Shown here: positions 25,765 to 35,300 of the stretch, one piece after another
Position numbering within the stretch: the first letter of the stretch is position 1
Layout: each line of letters opens with the position of its first letter
NCBI GenBank assembly: GCA_018883545.1
Contig: JAHLEH010000011.1
Coordinates: 25,796-89,795 of the forward strand
DNA: 64,000 bases
Source: Marixanthotalea marina
Lineage (GTDB): Bacteria; Bacteroidota; Bacteroidia; Flavobacteriales; Flavobacteriaceae
Direction: 5' to 3'
Program-made: the position numbers and the translations under genes
Notes under the pieces: model-generated
Told to the model about the DNA's origin: nothing
Databases searched by the model: none
What the model saw: only the letters and a program-made list of their open reading frames with translations

Positions 25765-27678
25765 ATGAGTAAAATTATTGGAATCGATTTAGGAACAACC
25801 AACTCTTGCGTTTCTGTTATGGAAGGTAACGAGCCTGTTGTGATCCCAAACGCAGAAGGTAAGCGTACCACACCATCTGTGATTGCTTTTGTAGAAGGAG
25901 GAGAAATTAAGGTTGGCGATCCTGCAAAACGTCAAGCAGTAACCAATCCCAACAAAACCGTTTATTCCATTAAACGTTTTATGGGTAATAAATACTCTGA
26001 ATCACAAAAAGAAGCTGAACGCGTACCTTATAAAGTTGTAAAAGGAGATAACGATACGCCTAGAGTTGATATTGATGGGCGTTTATATACACCACAAGAA
26101 TTATCGGCTATGATTCTTCAAAAAATGAAGAAAACAGCCGAAGATTATTTAGGAACCTCTGTAAATGAAGCGGTAATTACCGTACCTGCTTACTTTAATG
26201 ATAGCCAACGTCAGGCGACTAAAGAAGCAGGAGAAATTGCAGGCTTAAAGGTTAGACGTATTATTAACGAGCCAACTGCAGCTGCTTTAGCTTATGGATT
26301 GGATAAAAAAGGACAAGATCAAAAAATAGTGGTATTCGACTTTGGTGGTGGTACACATGACGTGTCTATCTTAGAATTAGGTGATGGTGTATTTGAAGTG
26401 TTATCTACCGATGGTGATACACATTTGGGAGGTGACGATGTGGATGAAAAAATCATCAATTGGTTGGCCGATGAATTTAAAGCAGAAGAAGATGTGGACT
26501 TAAGAAAAGACCCTATGTCACTTCAACGTTTAAAAGAAGCTGCCGAAAAAGCAAAAATTGAATTGTCATCATCTGCACAAACAGAAATCAATTTACCATA
26601 TATCACTGCTACCGCCAGTGGACCAAAACATTTGGTACGTACATTAACGCGTTCTAAATTCGAGCAATTGATTGACGACTTGGTAAAACGTACTATTGCG
26701 CCATGTGAGTCTGCTTTAAAAGCGGCTGGTTTGTCAAAAAGTGATATCGACGAAATTATCTTGGTTGGTGGTTCTACACGTATCCCTGCGGTACAAGCTG
26801 CTGTTGAGAAATTCTTCGGAAAAGCGCCAAGTAAAGGTGTGAACCCAGATGAAGTGGTTTCTCTAGGTGCCGGTATTCAAGGTGGTGTGTTAACTGGTGA
26901 TGTTAAAGATGTATTGTTATTGGATGTTACCCCATTATCTCTTGGTATTGAAACTATGGGTAACGTAATGACAAAGTTGATTGAAGCCAATACGACCATC
27001 CCTACTAAAAAATCACAGGTGTTCTCTACAGCGGCCGATAATCAGCCTTCTGTTGAAATCCATGTGTTACAAGGTGAGCGTTCTATGGCAGCCGATAATA
27101 AAACCATTGGTCGTTTCCACTTAGATGGTATTCCACCAGCAAAACGTGGCACACCTCAAATTGAAGTAACATTCGATATTGATGCAAACGGTATTATTCA
27201 CGTTACAGCAACAGATAAAGCGACTAATAAAACGCAAAATATCCGTATTGAAGCCTCTTCAGGATTAACTGAGGAAGAAATTCAAAAAATGAAAGCAGAT
27301 GCCGAAGCGAATGCTGAAGCCGATAAAAAAGCGAAGGAAAAAGCAGAAAAATTAAATGCTGCCGATGCCATGATTTTCCAAACCGAGAGTCAGCTAAAGG
27401 AATTTGGTGATAAATTATCAGACGATAAGAAAAAACCAATCGAAGATGCACTTGAGGAATTGAAGAAAGCTTATGAGACCAAAGATGTGGCCGTAATAGA
27501 CCCTGCTTTGGAAAAAATAAACGAAGCTTGGAAACAGGCCTCAGAAGAAATGTACAAAGCGCAAGCGGATGCACAACATGGTGGTGGAGCACAACAACCA
27601 GGCCCTGATGCGAGCAGCAACGGACAAGCTTCTGAAGGTAGCGACGTAGAAGACGTAGACTTTGAAGAAGTCAAGTAA
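25765..27678 (+). CDS. dnaK: Hsp70 chaperone DnaK
   Basis: 637 residues from ATG 25765, giving [18 protein letters not shown]; the open frame reaches upstream but that part overlaps the promoter. ATPase domain (1-385) with [10 protein letters not shown] (His replaces the more usual Phe of GGGTFDVS), [15 protein letters not shown] and VGGSTRIP; substrate domain with TPLSLGIET; helical lid; C-terminal Gly/Gln-rich tail ending [11 protein letters not shown]. Acts with DnaJ and GrpE, which are not in this window. Monocistronic, with a terminator at 27721. Confidence 0.98.
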   Translation: MSKIIGIDLGTTNSCVSVMEGNEPVVIPNAEGKRTTPSVIAFVEGGEIKVGDPAKRQAVTNPNKTVYSIKRFMGNKYSESQKEAERVPYKVVKGDNDTPRVDIDGRLYTPQELSAMILQKMKKTAEDYLGTSVNEAVITVPAYFNDSQRQATKEAGEIAGLKVRRIINEPTAAALAYGLDKKGQDQKIVVFDFGGGTHDVSILELGDGVFEVLSTDGDTHLGGDDVDEKIINWLADEFKAEEDVDLRKDPMSLQRLKEAAEKAKIELSSSAQTEINLPYITATASGPKHLVRTLTRSKFEQLIDDLVKRTIAPCESALKAAGLSKSDIDEIILVGGSTRIPAVQAAVEKFFGKAPSKGVNPDEVVSLGAGIQGGVLTGDVKDVLLLDVTPLSLGIETMGNVMTKLIEANTTIPTKKSQVFSTAADNQPSVEIHVLQGERSMAADNKTIGRFHLDGIPPAKRGTPQIEVTFDIDANGIIHVTATDKATNKTQNIRIEASSGLTEEEIQKMKADAEANAEADKKAKEKAEKLNAADAMIFQTESQLKEFGDKLSDDKKKPIEDALEELKKAYETKDVAVIDPALEKINEAWKQASEEMYKAQADAQHGGGAQQPGPDASSNGQASEGSDVEDVDFEEVK

Positions 27679-27680
27679 AT

Positions 27681-27709
27681 TGTCATTCTGAACTTGTTTC
27701 AGAATCTCA
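27681..27709. repeat. GTCATTCTGAAC palindromic repeat
   Basis: An imperfect palindrome (TCATTCTGAAC / GTTTCAGAAT) directly after dnaK. The same element in opposite orientation lies inside the terminator loop after lon (44911-44933). Confidence 0.8.
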
Positions 27710-27720
27710 CATAATAAAAA

Positions 27721-27747
27721 AGCAACCCAAACGGGTTGCTTTTTTTA
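27721..27747 (+). terminator. Terminator of dnaK
   Basis: Stem AGCAACCC / GGGTTGCT with AAAC loop and seven T. The hairpin and the 21 bases after it are repeated exactly after the lipoprotein gene at 28494-28534. Confidence 0.95.
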
Positions 27748-27749
27748 TG

Positions 27750-27859
27750 CGTCATTGCGAGCCTTTCGGCTGACATTCAAAACAGGCTAAGGCGAAGCAA
27801 TCTCATGATGTAGAACTATAAATAAACAGATTACTGTCGCTACACTCCTCGTAATGACG
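27750..27859. repeat. MITE/REP-like element with CGTCATTRCGAG ends
   Basis: Begins CGTCATTGCGAG and ends CTCGTAATGACG, giving terminal inverted repeats that match in 11 of 12 bases; contains GAAGCAATCTCA and CAGATTACTG inner parts. No coding potential. Same family as the elements at 40311-40440, 40449-40577 and a partial one at 49545-49682. The rest of the gap to 27971 shows nothing recognisable. Confidence 0.85.
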
Positions 27860-27971
27860 GTAATAATTATAGCTGTTTTGAGCGATACCATTTACTTATT
27901 GCTAACCGTTTATTAATATACAGTGTAGTAAAAATATTATATATTAGCAGCTTAATTATTAAATAACCTTC

Positions 27972-28484
27972 ATGAAAAAAATCAACTTACTTTTTATTGC
28001 TATTATTTTAGTTTTTGCTTCTTGTTCAACCGAAGATGCTTCTCCTGAAATTTCATCAAATATTTTGGGAGATTGGAATGCTGTTTCCATTAATTACACA
28101 GCAGAAACTACCACAACTTTTTCTGGTCAAACTTTAACAAACAATGCTGTTGGCGAAGGATATGATATAAATATTGTTGTAACTTTTAGTGAATCTCCAA
28201 ATACAGTGGTCTCTCAAGGGAATTACAATGTTCATTTAACCAGTACTGTTCTTGACCAAACGTACACACAAGATGTTGTTGGTCCAGAGTTTTTTCAGGA
28301 CGGAACATGGGAACAAAATGGTAATAAACTTATAGTCACAGCTCAGGGTGAAACATCGGAAGCAACTATTGAGAAATTAACGGATAGTGAATTGGAGTTG
28401 TATATAGATACAACAGAGGATTTATCGGAGCAAGGAGCGACCATTATCAGTAAAATAAAAGCTAGGTATAAATTTACTAGATAA
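27972..28484 (+). CDS. Lipocalin-like lipoprotein
   Basis: 170 residues; signal peptide with lipobox FASC (residues 15-18), Asp/Glu/Ser after the cysteine, then a small beta barrel pattern beginning ILGDWNAVSI and containing DGTWEQNGNKLIV and ELELYIDTTED. 'lG.W......' followed by 'G.w...g..l' is the usual lipocalin-like/DUF layout of Bacteroidota. Ligand unknown. Flanked on both sides by copies of the same terminator-plus-repeat segment. Confidence 0.75.
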   Translation: MKKINLLFIAIILVFASCSTEDASPEISSNILGDWNAVSINYTAETTTTFSGQTLTNNAVGEGYDINIVVTFSESPNTVVSQGNYNVHLTSTVLDQTYTQDVVGPEFFQDGTWEQNGNKLIVTAQGETSEATIEKLTDSELELYIDTTEDLSEQGATIISKIKARYKFTR

Positions 28485-28493
28485 AAGCAAATA

Positions 28494-28520
28494 AGCAACC
28501 CAAACGGGTTGCTTTTTTTA
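28494..28520 (+). terminator. Terminator of the lipocalin-like gene (duplicate of the dnaK one)
   Basis: Stem AGCAACCC / GGGTTGCT, T7 tail; 41 bases (28494-28534) are identical to 27721-27761, including the first 12 bases of a CGTCATTGCGAG repeat that is truncated here. Confidence 0.95.
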
Positions 28521-28570
28521 TGCGTCATTGCGAGAGCGAATTTCCAAAAAATACGCAACGGGTTATTTAG

Positions 28571-28636
28571 TATATTTGTTTCTGTGCACAAAACAGTACT
28601 TAACTAAAATGGATTCCTGCCTACGCAGGAATGACA
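28571..28636 (+). promoter_or_regulatory. -7 box and leader hairpin before the nitronate monooxygenase
   Basis: TATATTTG (28571-28578) fits the Bacteroidota -7 box exactly. The leader then holds a GATTCCTGC / GCAGGAATG hairpin (28612-28634) ending only 8 bases before the ATG. The hairpin belongs to a dispersed repeat family (a diverged copy at 49474-49500). Confidence 0.6.
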
Positions 28637-28641
28637 AAATT

Positions 28642-29586
28642 ATGTCAACTAAACTCACCGATTTACTAAACATTAAATACCCCATCATACAAGCACCCAT
28701 GTTTTTGGTGAGCAATGTGGAAATGGTAAAAGAAGCCATGAAATGTGGTATCGCAGGCTGTATTCCAGCATTGAATTACAGAACCTTAGAGGAATTAAAA
28801 GCCGCTTTAAAAGAACTAAAAGCAGCCAAAGTAGAGGGCGGCTCGTTTGGGTTTAATTTAATTGTGAATAAATCCAACATCAAGTATAAGAGTCAGTTAG
28901 AGATTATTTGCGAAGAAGGCTGCGATTTCATTATAACTTCATTAGGCAATCCCAAAGAAACCATTGAAGAAGCACACAAACGTGGTATTAAAGTGTTCTG
29001 CGATGTGGTAGATTATACCTATGCCCAAAAGGTGGAAAGTTTAGGAGCCGATGCTATTATTGCCGTAAACAATGAGGCTGGCGGACATCGCGGCGCTCTC
29101 AGTCCGAAAGACTTAATAACCGAATTGGTGTCCAAATGTAACATTCCCATTATTTCGGCGGGTGGTGTTGGCACGAAAGCCGATGTGGACAAAATGCTAA
29201 GCTATGGTGCTGCAGGCGTTTCGGTGGGGAGTCCGTTTATTGCCTCTGTGGAAGCCAATGTAACCGACGAGTACAAACAAGCCTGTGTGGATTATGGCGC
29301 CAACGATATTGTGATGACCGAACGCATTTCGGGTACGCCCTGTGCCGTGATTAATACGCCGTATGTGCAGAAAGTGGGCACCAAGGCCACGTGGTTAGAA
29401 TCTATTTTAAACAAGCACAAAAAACTAAAAAAGTGGGTGAAAATGGTTCGTTTTGGCATAGGCATGCGCGCTACCGAAAAAGCCGCTAAAGAAGTCACCT
29501 ATAAAACCGTTTGGGTCGCTGGGCCCAGCATAGAGCATACCAGAGCCATTTTACCCGTAAAAGCCATTGTAGAAAAATTGATATAA
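28642..29586 (+). CDS. Nitronate monooxygenase/FMN-dependent oxidoreductase
   Basis: 314 residues from ATG 28642. The open frame extends upstream to 28528 but that part is the dispersed repeat. TIM-barrel flavoprotein with KYPIIQAPMFLVSN at the start, NNEAGGHRGAL, ISAGGVGT and GAAGVSVGSPFIAS, which bind FMN phosphate. Such enzymes oxidise alkyl nitronates such as propionate-3-nitronate; related family members are FabK-like enoyl reductases. Stands alone. Confidence 0.9.
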   Translation: MSTKLTDLLNIKYPIIQAPMFLVSNVEMVKEAMKCGIAGCIPALNYRTLEELKAALKELKAAKVEGGSFGFNLIVNKSNIKYKSQLEIICEEGCDFIITSLGNPKETIEEAHKRGIKVFCDVVDYTYAQKVESLGADAIIAVNNEAGGHRGALSPKDLITELVSKCNIPIISAGGVGTKADVDKMLSYGAAGVSVGSPFIASVEANVTDEYKQACVDYGANDIVMTERISGTPCAVINTPYVQKVGTKATWLESILNKHKKLKKWVKMVRFGIGMRATEKAAKEVTYKTVWVAGPSIEHTRAILPVKAIVEKLI

Positions 29587-29610
29587 CTGCTCGTGTTAAT
29601 CCGGATAATT

Positions 29611-29716
29611 TTGTCAGACTGAGCGCAGTCGAAGTCGAAAATTGTATCGAGAACACTTGGAAACGACATTTTGTTTTCGATACATCACGCCTTAGGCGTG
29701 ACACTCAAACTGACAA
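29611..29716. repeat. About 105-bp imperfect palindrome
   Basis: Starts TTGTCAGACTGAG and ends CTCAAACTGACAA; inner pairs TGTATCGA / TCGATACA and ACGCCTTAGGCGT. It fills most of the gap after the monooxygenase and could fold as a long hairpin (REP-like). The remaining bases to 29831 show nothing recognisable. Confidence 0.75.
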
Positions 29717-29831
29717 ATGTCTTCACTTTTAGCGGTTACCTTTTATTGTAGGTAAAGTAATCTAAATTTGTTGATAACTTTTCTTTAAATGTTAATGTTA
29801 CTTGTTGATTTTCAAAGTTTAGAAAACTAAT

Positions 29832-31163
29832 TTCGCTTATCGTACGATATAGTTCATTAGAAACGGAACGATATCTTAACCATTAGCCACAAAATAGAAA
29901 AATATGAACGTAAACGATTTTTTCAATGAAATTCCTAAAATCCAAACATTAATTCAGCAGAATAATTATGTGAATATTATTAATCAGCTTAATTCAAATT
30001 TGAACAACTTTGCAACTATTGTGGCTCAACAACGTCAAAGGGCAAATTCAGCTCAAGTTACACAAGGAAAAAATCAAATAATTACTTCAACTCAGCAAGC
30101 CTTAAATGCCTATCTGAAAATTGAGAAAGGAATTGAAAACTTAAAAACTCAATTAACTTTTAAACAGTTAGGATTAGATAGTTTAAATGAACAATCTATG
30201 CAAGAGGTGTTTAAATTGTTGTTAGATATAAATAATACGGACGCAAATAAATTTAAAAATTATTTAACTCAATATCATCAAAAACTATCTCAAATAAATC
30301 AATTAAATTCTATAGCCAATATTTTCACTGCTAATTTCCCAAAGAAAGAAGTACTAAAATCTGATGGAATTTCGATTTTCTTTAGAGAAGGTGTATCGGT
30401 TGAATATTTAAGTGAACTTTCTAAAGCTTCCAGCCATTGGAATCAAATTGTTCATTGTTTTGGAAGATTAACTTCTGATGGAGACAATAAGGCTAAAATA
30501 GAAACCATAGAAAAAGGTTCTATAATAATGACTATTACAGCTACGACCGGAATTATATTAGCACTTACAAAAGCATATAATAGCGTATTAGATGTTGTTT
30601 TAAAGACTTATGAAGTAAAGAAAAAAGCACTTGAACTTAAAAATTTAAAATTATCAAATCTTGATAAAGCAATAGAAATTTTAGAAAAACAATCAGAATT
30701 AAATGTAAAGTTAGAATCGGACAGAATTGCGAAAGAATTACTTACTGAATTCGAGAATACTGATAAAGAGACACAAAATGCACTGTTTCTATCTATTAGA
30801 AGACTTGTTAGATTCATAAACAAGGGAGGGAAATTAGAGCCAAAATTATTGAGTAAAACCATTAAAGAAAACTCAGATTTGAATGAATCAGTATCATCAA
30901 AAAACTCTCTATTATTGAATATTGAGGAAGAAATAAACAAATTAGTAAGTAGAGAAGGAATTTTAAAACTGATTGACACTTCTTTAGGAAAAGACAACAA
31001 AGAGATTGATAATAAAGAATAAATTCAGTGGCTAACATTGTATAAAAATAATAGCGGCTTAATTTCTAAAACAACAAAAAGTATATATAAAAAAGGTCTG
31101 TGCTAAACCGAAAAGTTAGTGGTAATAAACACGCTACTATTCTTATACCAACCGATAAGCGAA
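29832..31163. mobile_element. Candidate single-gene cassette with nested inverted repeats
   Basis: Exact 11-bp inverted repeats TTCGCTTATCG (29832-29842) and CGATAAGCGAA (31153-31163) enclose one gene. Inside, TTAGCCAC (29883-29890) and GTGGCTAA (31028-31035) form a second inverted pair, 13 bases before the ATG and 5 bases after the stop. No transposase and no clear target-site duplication seen. A non-autonomous or cassette-like insertion is inferred. Confidence 0.4.
29904..31022 (+). CDS. Orphan helical protein of unknown function
   Basis: 372 residues, not recognised. No signal peptide. Residues 1-145 are Asn/Gln-rich predicted helices (NFFNEIP-like start, LNSNLNNFATIVAQQRQRA). Residues about 150-200 look mixed alpha/beta (DGISIFFREGVSVEYLSEL, then a short IETIEKGSIIM strand). 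Next is a hydrophobic helix (about 208-232, ITATTGIILALTKAYNSVL), then long charged coiled coils (about 235-372) ending in a Lys/Asp/Glu tail. A strand-then-hydrophobic-helix-then-coiled-coil layout suggests a membrane-associated or oligomeric protein. Very Asn/Lys-rich compared with neighbours, and enclosed by inverted repeats, so probably acquired. A role in conflict or defence is possible but unsupported. Confidence 0.7.
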   Translation: MNVNDFFNEIPKIQTLIQQNNYVNIINQLNSNLNNFATIVAQQRQRANSAQVTQGKNQIITSTQQALNAYLKIEKGIENLKTQLTFKQLGLDSLNEQSMQEVFKLLLDINNTDANKFKNYLTQYHQKLSQINQLNSIANIFTANFPKKEVLKSDGISIFFREGVSVEYLSELSKASSHWNQIVHCFGRLTSDGDNKAKIETIEKGSIIMTITATTGIILALTKAYNSVLDVVLKTYEVKKKALELKNLKLSNLDKAIEILEKQSELNVKLESDRIAKELLTEFENTDKETQNALFLSIRRLVRFINKGGKLEPKLLSKTIKENSDLNESVSSKNSLLLNIEEEINKLVSREGILKLIDTSLGKDNKEIDNKE

Positions 31164-31177
31164 CCTTAAAATTAATA

Positions 31178-33343
31178 CTACTTTTTAGCCTCCACCAACT
31201 CCAATTGCTCTAAACTCACGCTGGTGGTAAAGATGCCGTAATTAACCACGGCTTTATTTTTTTCAATTTTATCAATGCTGCCAATAGCGCGGCCATCTTC
31301 CATACGTACACGGTCGCCCACTTTTAAAACCGGTTTGGGTTTTGGGGCTTCAATAGCTTTTTGTTTGGCTTCTTTTTTCTTCGCGCGAATGACTTTCACC
31401 TTTTTTTCAACCTCTTGTTTGACCTTGTTTTCTTTGGCCTTTTGCTGCTGTTTTTCTTTTTTATTAACTTTTTTGCGCTTCGAGTTTTCAATCTGCACCA
31501 ATTTAAAAAGCTCGTCCATTAACGCGCGTTTTTGCTTGTTGTTAAAGTATTTATCGGCCAAATCATCTACTTTTTGTCCTAAATAAATCAAACGTTGGTT
31601 GCTGTCGTACAATTCTTGGTAACTTTCCAGCTTCTTTTGGATGCGGTTGTTTATTTCTTCCAGTTTATCGGCTTCCTCAATTTTTTTGCGCTCGTTGGCC
31701 TTTAAGGATTGTCCCGTTTTTTCAAGCTTACTACGCTCTTTTTGCAGTTTGGCAATAGTTTGGTCAAACCGTACTTTACTGCGCTCTATTTTCTTCTTTG
31801 CGCGGTTAATGAGTCCGTACGGAATGCCATTCTTTTGGGCGACTTCAAACGTAAATGAGCTTCCTGCTTGACCAATTACCAATTTAAACATAGGTTCCAG
31901 CGAACGCTCGTCAAACAACATATTGGCATTAAGCATGTGCGGTAGCTCGTTGGCCAACATTTTTAAGTTAGAGTAGTGCGTAGTGATAATACCAAAAGCC
32001 TCGCGATGGTAAAACTCTTCTAAAAAGGTTTCTGCTAAAGCACCACCCAATTCAGGGTCACTACCGGTACCAAACTCATCAATCAAGAACAAGGTATTCT
32101 TATTGCATTTCTTAAGGAAATAATTCATTTGCTTGAGTCGGTAGCTGTAGGTGCTTAAATGGTTTTCAATGGATTGGTTATCGCCAATATCACTTAAAAC
32201 CCTATCGAACAAACACGCTTTACTGCGTTCGTGTACGGGAATGAGCATACCGCTTTGCAACATCACCTGCAATAGGCCCACGGTTTTTAAGGTTATACTT
32301 TTACCGCCGGCATTGGGTCCGGAAATGACAATAATCCTACTATCTTGTTTTAATTCTATGGTTTGCGGATAGGTTTTTTTCTGCTCTTTTTTATGGGCAA
32401 GGTAAAGCAGTGGGTGGTAAGCATTCCTTAAAAACAAGCTTTTGTCATTGGTAATTTCTGGAAGAATGGCATTAAGCGATTGCGCATATTTTGCTTTGGC
32501 TGAAATGATATCCATACGCGTTAAGAAACTTTGATAGTCTTCCAGCAATGGCAAAAACGGCCGTATAAAATTGGTAACGTCCTTTAAAATGCGAATGATT
32601 TCCTCTTTTTCTTCGTATTCCAAATTATCTAGTTCCCTAGAATATTGCAAGGTCGTTTCGGGTTCTATATACACGATACTGCCTGTTTTGCTATTGCCCA
32701 TAATAGCGCCTTTTACCTTACGGCGGTGCATCGCCTTTACGGCCAAAACCCGTTTGTTGTTAACCACAGTTTCCCGAATATCATCCAGAAACTCCAAATT
32801 ATGGTACATATTTAATGCTGTTACAAAGCTTTGGTTTATTTTACTTCGCACGCTGTTGATGGATTGGCGTAACTCGAAAAGTAAGTTTGAAGCATTGTCT
32901 TTAATGTCTCCAAAGCGGTCTACAATTGTATCAACCTTTTCAATAATTACTTTGGTGACTTGAATATGCGAAGCAAAATCGTTTAATGTGGGGTAGTATT
33001 CTTCAAACTTTTTTAAAAACAGAATGATGTCGTTGGCTGTAGTGGAAATGGCCACCAGTTTTTTCAGTCCGTGAACATCCAAATAGGTGTTTTCTATTTT
33101 TAAAAGTTTCAGTTCTTTGCTAATAGCATCAAACCCATGGTTGGGAATACGGTTTTCATTTTCAAAAGACGACAGGTATTCGTTGGTTAAATTAAGGGCA
33201 TATAAAAGGTCTTCCTTTTTTTTAAAAGGCGTAATTTTTAATGCACTTTCATTTCCTAAAGGTGTAATGCAAAGTTCGCTCACCTGCTTTAAAACCTTGG
33301 GGAATTCTAAATCCTGTAATGTCTTTTCGTGAATGTGTACCAT
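31178..33343 (-). CDS. mutS2: MutS2-type ATPase lacking the Smr domain
   Basis: 721 residues. Core and clamp region (1-310), then the MutS ATPase: Walker A SGPNAGGKS, Walker B LFLIDEFGTGSDPE and TTHYSNLK. A long Lys/Glu coiled coil (about 520-655) follows, then a short beta domain (KVGDRVRMEDGRAIGSIDKI) and the end of the protein. The C-terminal Smr nuclease domain (LDLRG..) of classical MutS2 (about 780 residues) is absent. MutS2 acts in recombination control or ribosome rescue rather than mismatch repair. Without Smr, nucleic-acid cleavage would need a separate partner. Confidence 0.92.
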   Translation of the reverse strand: MVHIHEKTLQDLEFPKVLKQVSELCITPLGNESALKITPFKKKEDLLYALNLTNEYLSSFENENRIPNHGFDAISKELKLLKIENTYLDVHGLKKLVAISTTANDIILFLKKFEEYYPTLNDFASHIQVTKVIIEKVDTIVDRFGDIKDNASNLLFELRQSINSVRSKINQSFVTALNMYHNLEFLDDIRETVVNNKRVLAVKAMHRRKVKGAIMGNSKTGSIVYIEPETTLQYSRELDNLEYEEKEEIIRILKDVTNFIRPFLPLLEDYQSFLTRMDIISAKAKYAQSLNAILPEITNDKSLFLRNAYHPLLYLAHKKEQKKTYPQTIELKQDSRIIVISGPNAGGKSITLKTVGLLQVMLQSGMLIPVHERSKACLFDRVLSDIGDNQSIENHLSTYSYRLKQMNYFLKKCNKNTLFLIDEFGTGSDPELGGALAETFLEEFYHREAFGIITTHYSNLKMLANELPHMLNANMLFDERSLEPMFKLVIGQAGSSFTFEVAQKNGIPYGLINRAKKKIERSKVRFDQTIAKLQKERSKLEKTGQSLKANERKKIEEADKLEEINNRIQKKLESYQELYDSNQRLIYLGQKVDDLADKYFNNKQKRALMDELFKLVQIENSKRKKVNKKEKQQQKAKENKVKQEVEKKVKVIRAKKKEAKQKAIEAPKPKPVLKVGDRVRMEDGRAIGSIDKIEKNKAVVNYGIFTTSVSLEQLELVEAKK

Positions 33344-33521
33344 TCGTTTTTATAAATTGAACCAGACGGCAAAGTTAAAATTCTTTTAAGAATTCTAAGG
33401 GCTTAAACCATTGTAATAAGCGATAAGTTAATTTGATTTTAAAAACTTGTAGAAAGTTAAACTTTTAAAGTTATTTGTAACATTATTTTTTATTTCAATA
33501 CAAACAGTAAAACTTTAATAA

Positions 33522-35285
33522 ATGAATTTTATAAAACGCGTCCTATCTACCGTAACGGGCATTTTTGTGTTCCTGTTTATCTGCTTTGCCATGTTCTTTG
33601 TGTTTGCTTTGGTATTTGGGTCGTCTTCAGAAGACGTTGTAACCGTAAAGCCTAATTCGGTTTTAGATTTGCGTTTGGACTTTCCCATTAAGGATTACGC
33701 TGGTAAAACGGAGTTTAGGCAATATACTTTTTTGAATGAAGCCCGAAAAAATGGCCTTTTCAATATTATCGACGCTATAGAATATGCGGAAACCGACGAT
33801 AACATTAAAGGCATAGTCATGGATAATAACTTTATTAATGCCGGTATTACCCAAACTAAGGAAATTCGTGATGCTTTGTTAAAGTTTAAAGAATCTGGCA
33901 AGTTTATTACGGCTTACGCCGACGTGTATTCGCAAAAGGATTATTATTTAAGTTCGGTAGCCGATACTATTTATTTGAATCCAGTGGGACTTGTAGAATT
34001 TAAAGGATTTTATTCAGAACAGTTGTACCTAAAAGAACTTCAGGAGAAAACGGGCATTAAAATGGAGGTGATTCGCTACGGAAAGTACAAAAGTGCCGTA
34101 GAACCGTTTTTGTCCGATACCATGAGTGATGAAAACAGAGAGCAGATAAGCGTGTTTTTAAAATCCATTTGGGATCAGGTAAAACAAGAGGTTTCTGAAA
34201 GCAGACATATTACGGAAGCCGATTTAGATACCATAGCAGATAATCTGTTGGCCAGAAATGCCACCATGGCAAAAAACGTGAAGCTAATTGACAAAATAGT
34301 CTATCGCGATGAATTTATACATGAGTTAAAGCAAGCTATTGGTATTGATAATGAAGAAGATATTCAGTCTATAACCATAGAAGATTATGCCGAGTATGTT
34401 GCCACAAAAATTAGAACGAACAGTAGTAAAAATAGAATAGCTGTTATTTATGCACAAGGTGATATTGTTTACGGTGAAGGTGACGAAAACACTGTAGGGC
34501 AAGGCACAATGGGTAGAACACTGAGGGAGGCAAGAGAGGACGATAGGATAAAAGCAGTGGTGTTGCGCATAAATTCACCAGGCGGCGATGCTATGGCTAG
34601 CGAACTCATTTGGCGTGAAATTGAGTTGACCAAAAAAGTGAAACCGGTTATTGTATCCATGGGCGATTTGGCAGCGTCTGGCGGGTATTACATTGCCTGC
34701 AATGCCGATAAAATTATAGCTGAGCCAACCACGATTACAGGAAGTATCGGCGTGTTTGGTATGCTGCCAAATGGCAATGAGTTGGCTAGTAATTTAGGTG
34801 TGAATGCCGAGCAGGTATCTACCAACAAAAATGCAGTAAGCTATAGTTTTTTTGAACCATTAAGTGAGAGTCAGCATGATTTTATTCGCGAGGAGGTTGT
34901 TAATATTTATGAGCTTTTTACAACCCGTGTGGCTGATGGTAGGGGAATGACGCAAGATGCTGTAAAAACCATTGCCGAGGGACGTGTTTGGACAGGTGCC
35001 GATGCTGTAAACAATGGGTTGGTGGATGCATTGGGCGGTTTGGATGTAGCATTGGAGCGCGCTGCCGAAGCAGCAAATATTTCAGATTACAAAACCATAG
35101 AGCTTCCAGTATTTGAAAAGGATTTAGACAAGATTTTACGGGAGTTTGGATTGGTTGAGGCCAAAGAAGATATTTTAAAAGAAGAAATAGGAACTGAAAA
35201 CTATAAATTGCTACAAAGGATTAAATCACTTTCAGAGAAAAAAGGGGTGCAATTGTTGTTTCCGTATAGCTTAGAGATTAAATAA
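33522..35285 (+). CDS. sppA: Signal peptide peptidase SppA, 67K type
   Basis: 587 residues with one N-terminal membrane helix (about 8-32). Two S49/crotonase-like halves: the N-terminal half carries the general-base Lys in YGKYKSAVEPF, the C-terminal half the nucleophile Ser in GDLAASGGYYIAC, the split arrangement of the long SppA form. Degrades leftover signal peptides in the membrane. Prefix repeats INSPGGDAMASELIW and TGSIGVFGMLPN are standard. 27 bases before prfB on the same strand. Confidence 0.95.
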   Translation: MNFIKRVLSTVTGIFVFLFICFAMFFVFALVFGSSSEDVVTVKPNSVLDLRLDFPIKDYAGKTEFRQYTFLNEARKNGLFNIIDAIEYAETDDNIKGIVMDNNFINAGITQTKEIRDALLKFKESGKFITAYADVYSQKDYYLSSVADTIYLNPVGLVEFKGFYSEQLYLKELQEKTGIKMEVIRYGKYKSAVEPFLSDTMSDENREQISVFLKSIWDQVKQEVSESRHITEADLDTIADNLLARNATMAKNVKLIDKIVYRDEFIHELKQAIGIDNEEDIQSITIEDYAEYVATKIRTNSSKNRIAVIYAQGDIVYGEGDENTVGQGTMGRTLREAREDDRIKAVVLRINSPGGDAMASELIWREIELTKKVKPVIVSMGDLAASGGYYIACNADKIIAEPTTITGSIGVFGMLPNGNELASNLGVNAEQVSTNKNAVSYSFFEPLSESQHDFIREEVVNIYELFTTRVADGRGMTQDAVKTIAEGRVWTGADAVNNGLVDALGGLDVALERAAEAANISDYKTIELPVFEKDLDKILREFGLVEAKEDILKEEIGTENYKLLQRIKSLSEKKGVQLLFPYSLEIK

Positions 35286-35300
35286 TAATTTCTTTTACCG

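Noticed and set aside
28528..28641. 38-residue extension of the nitronate monooxygenase
   Set aside because: It is the translated dispersed repeat and leader; the enzyme fold begins at MSTKLTDLL (28642).
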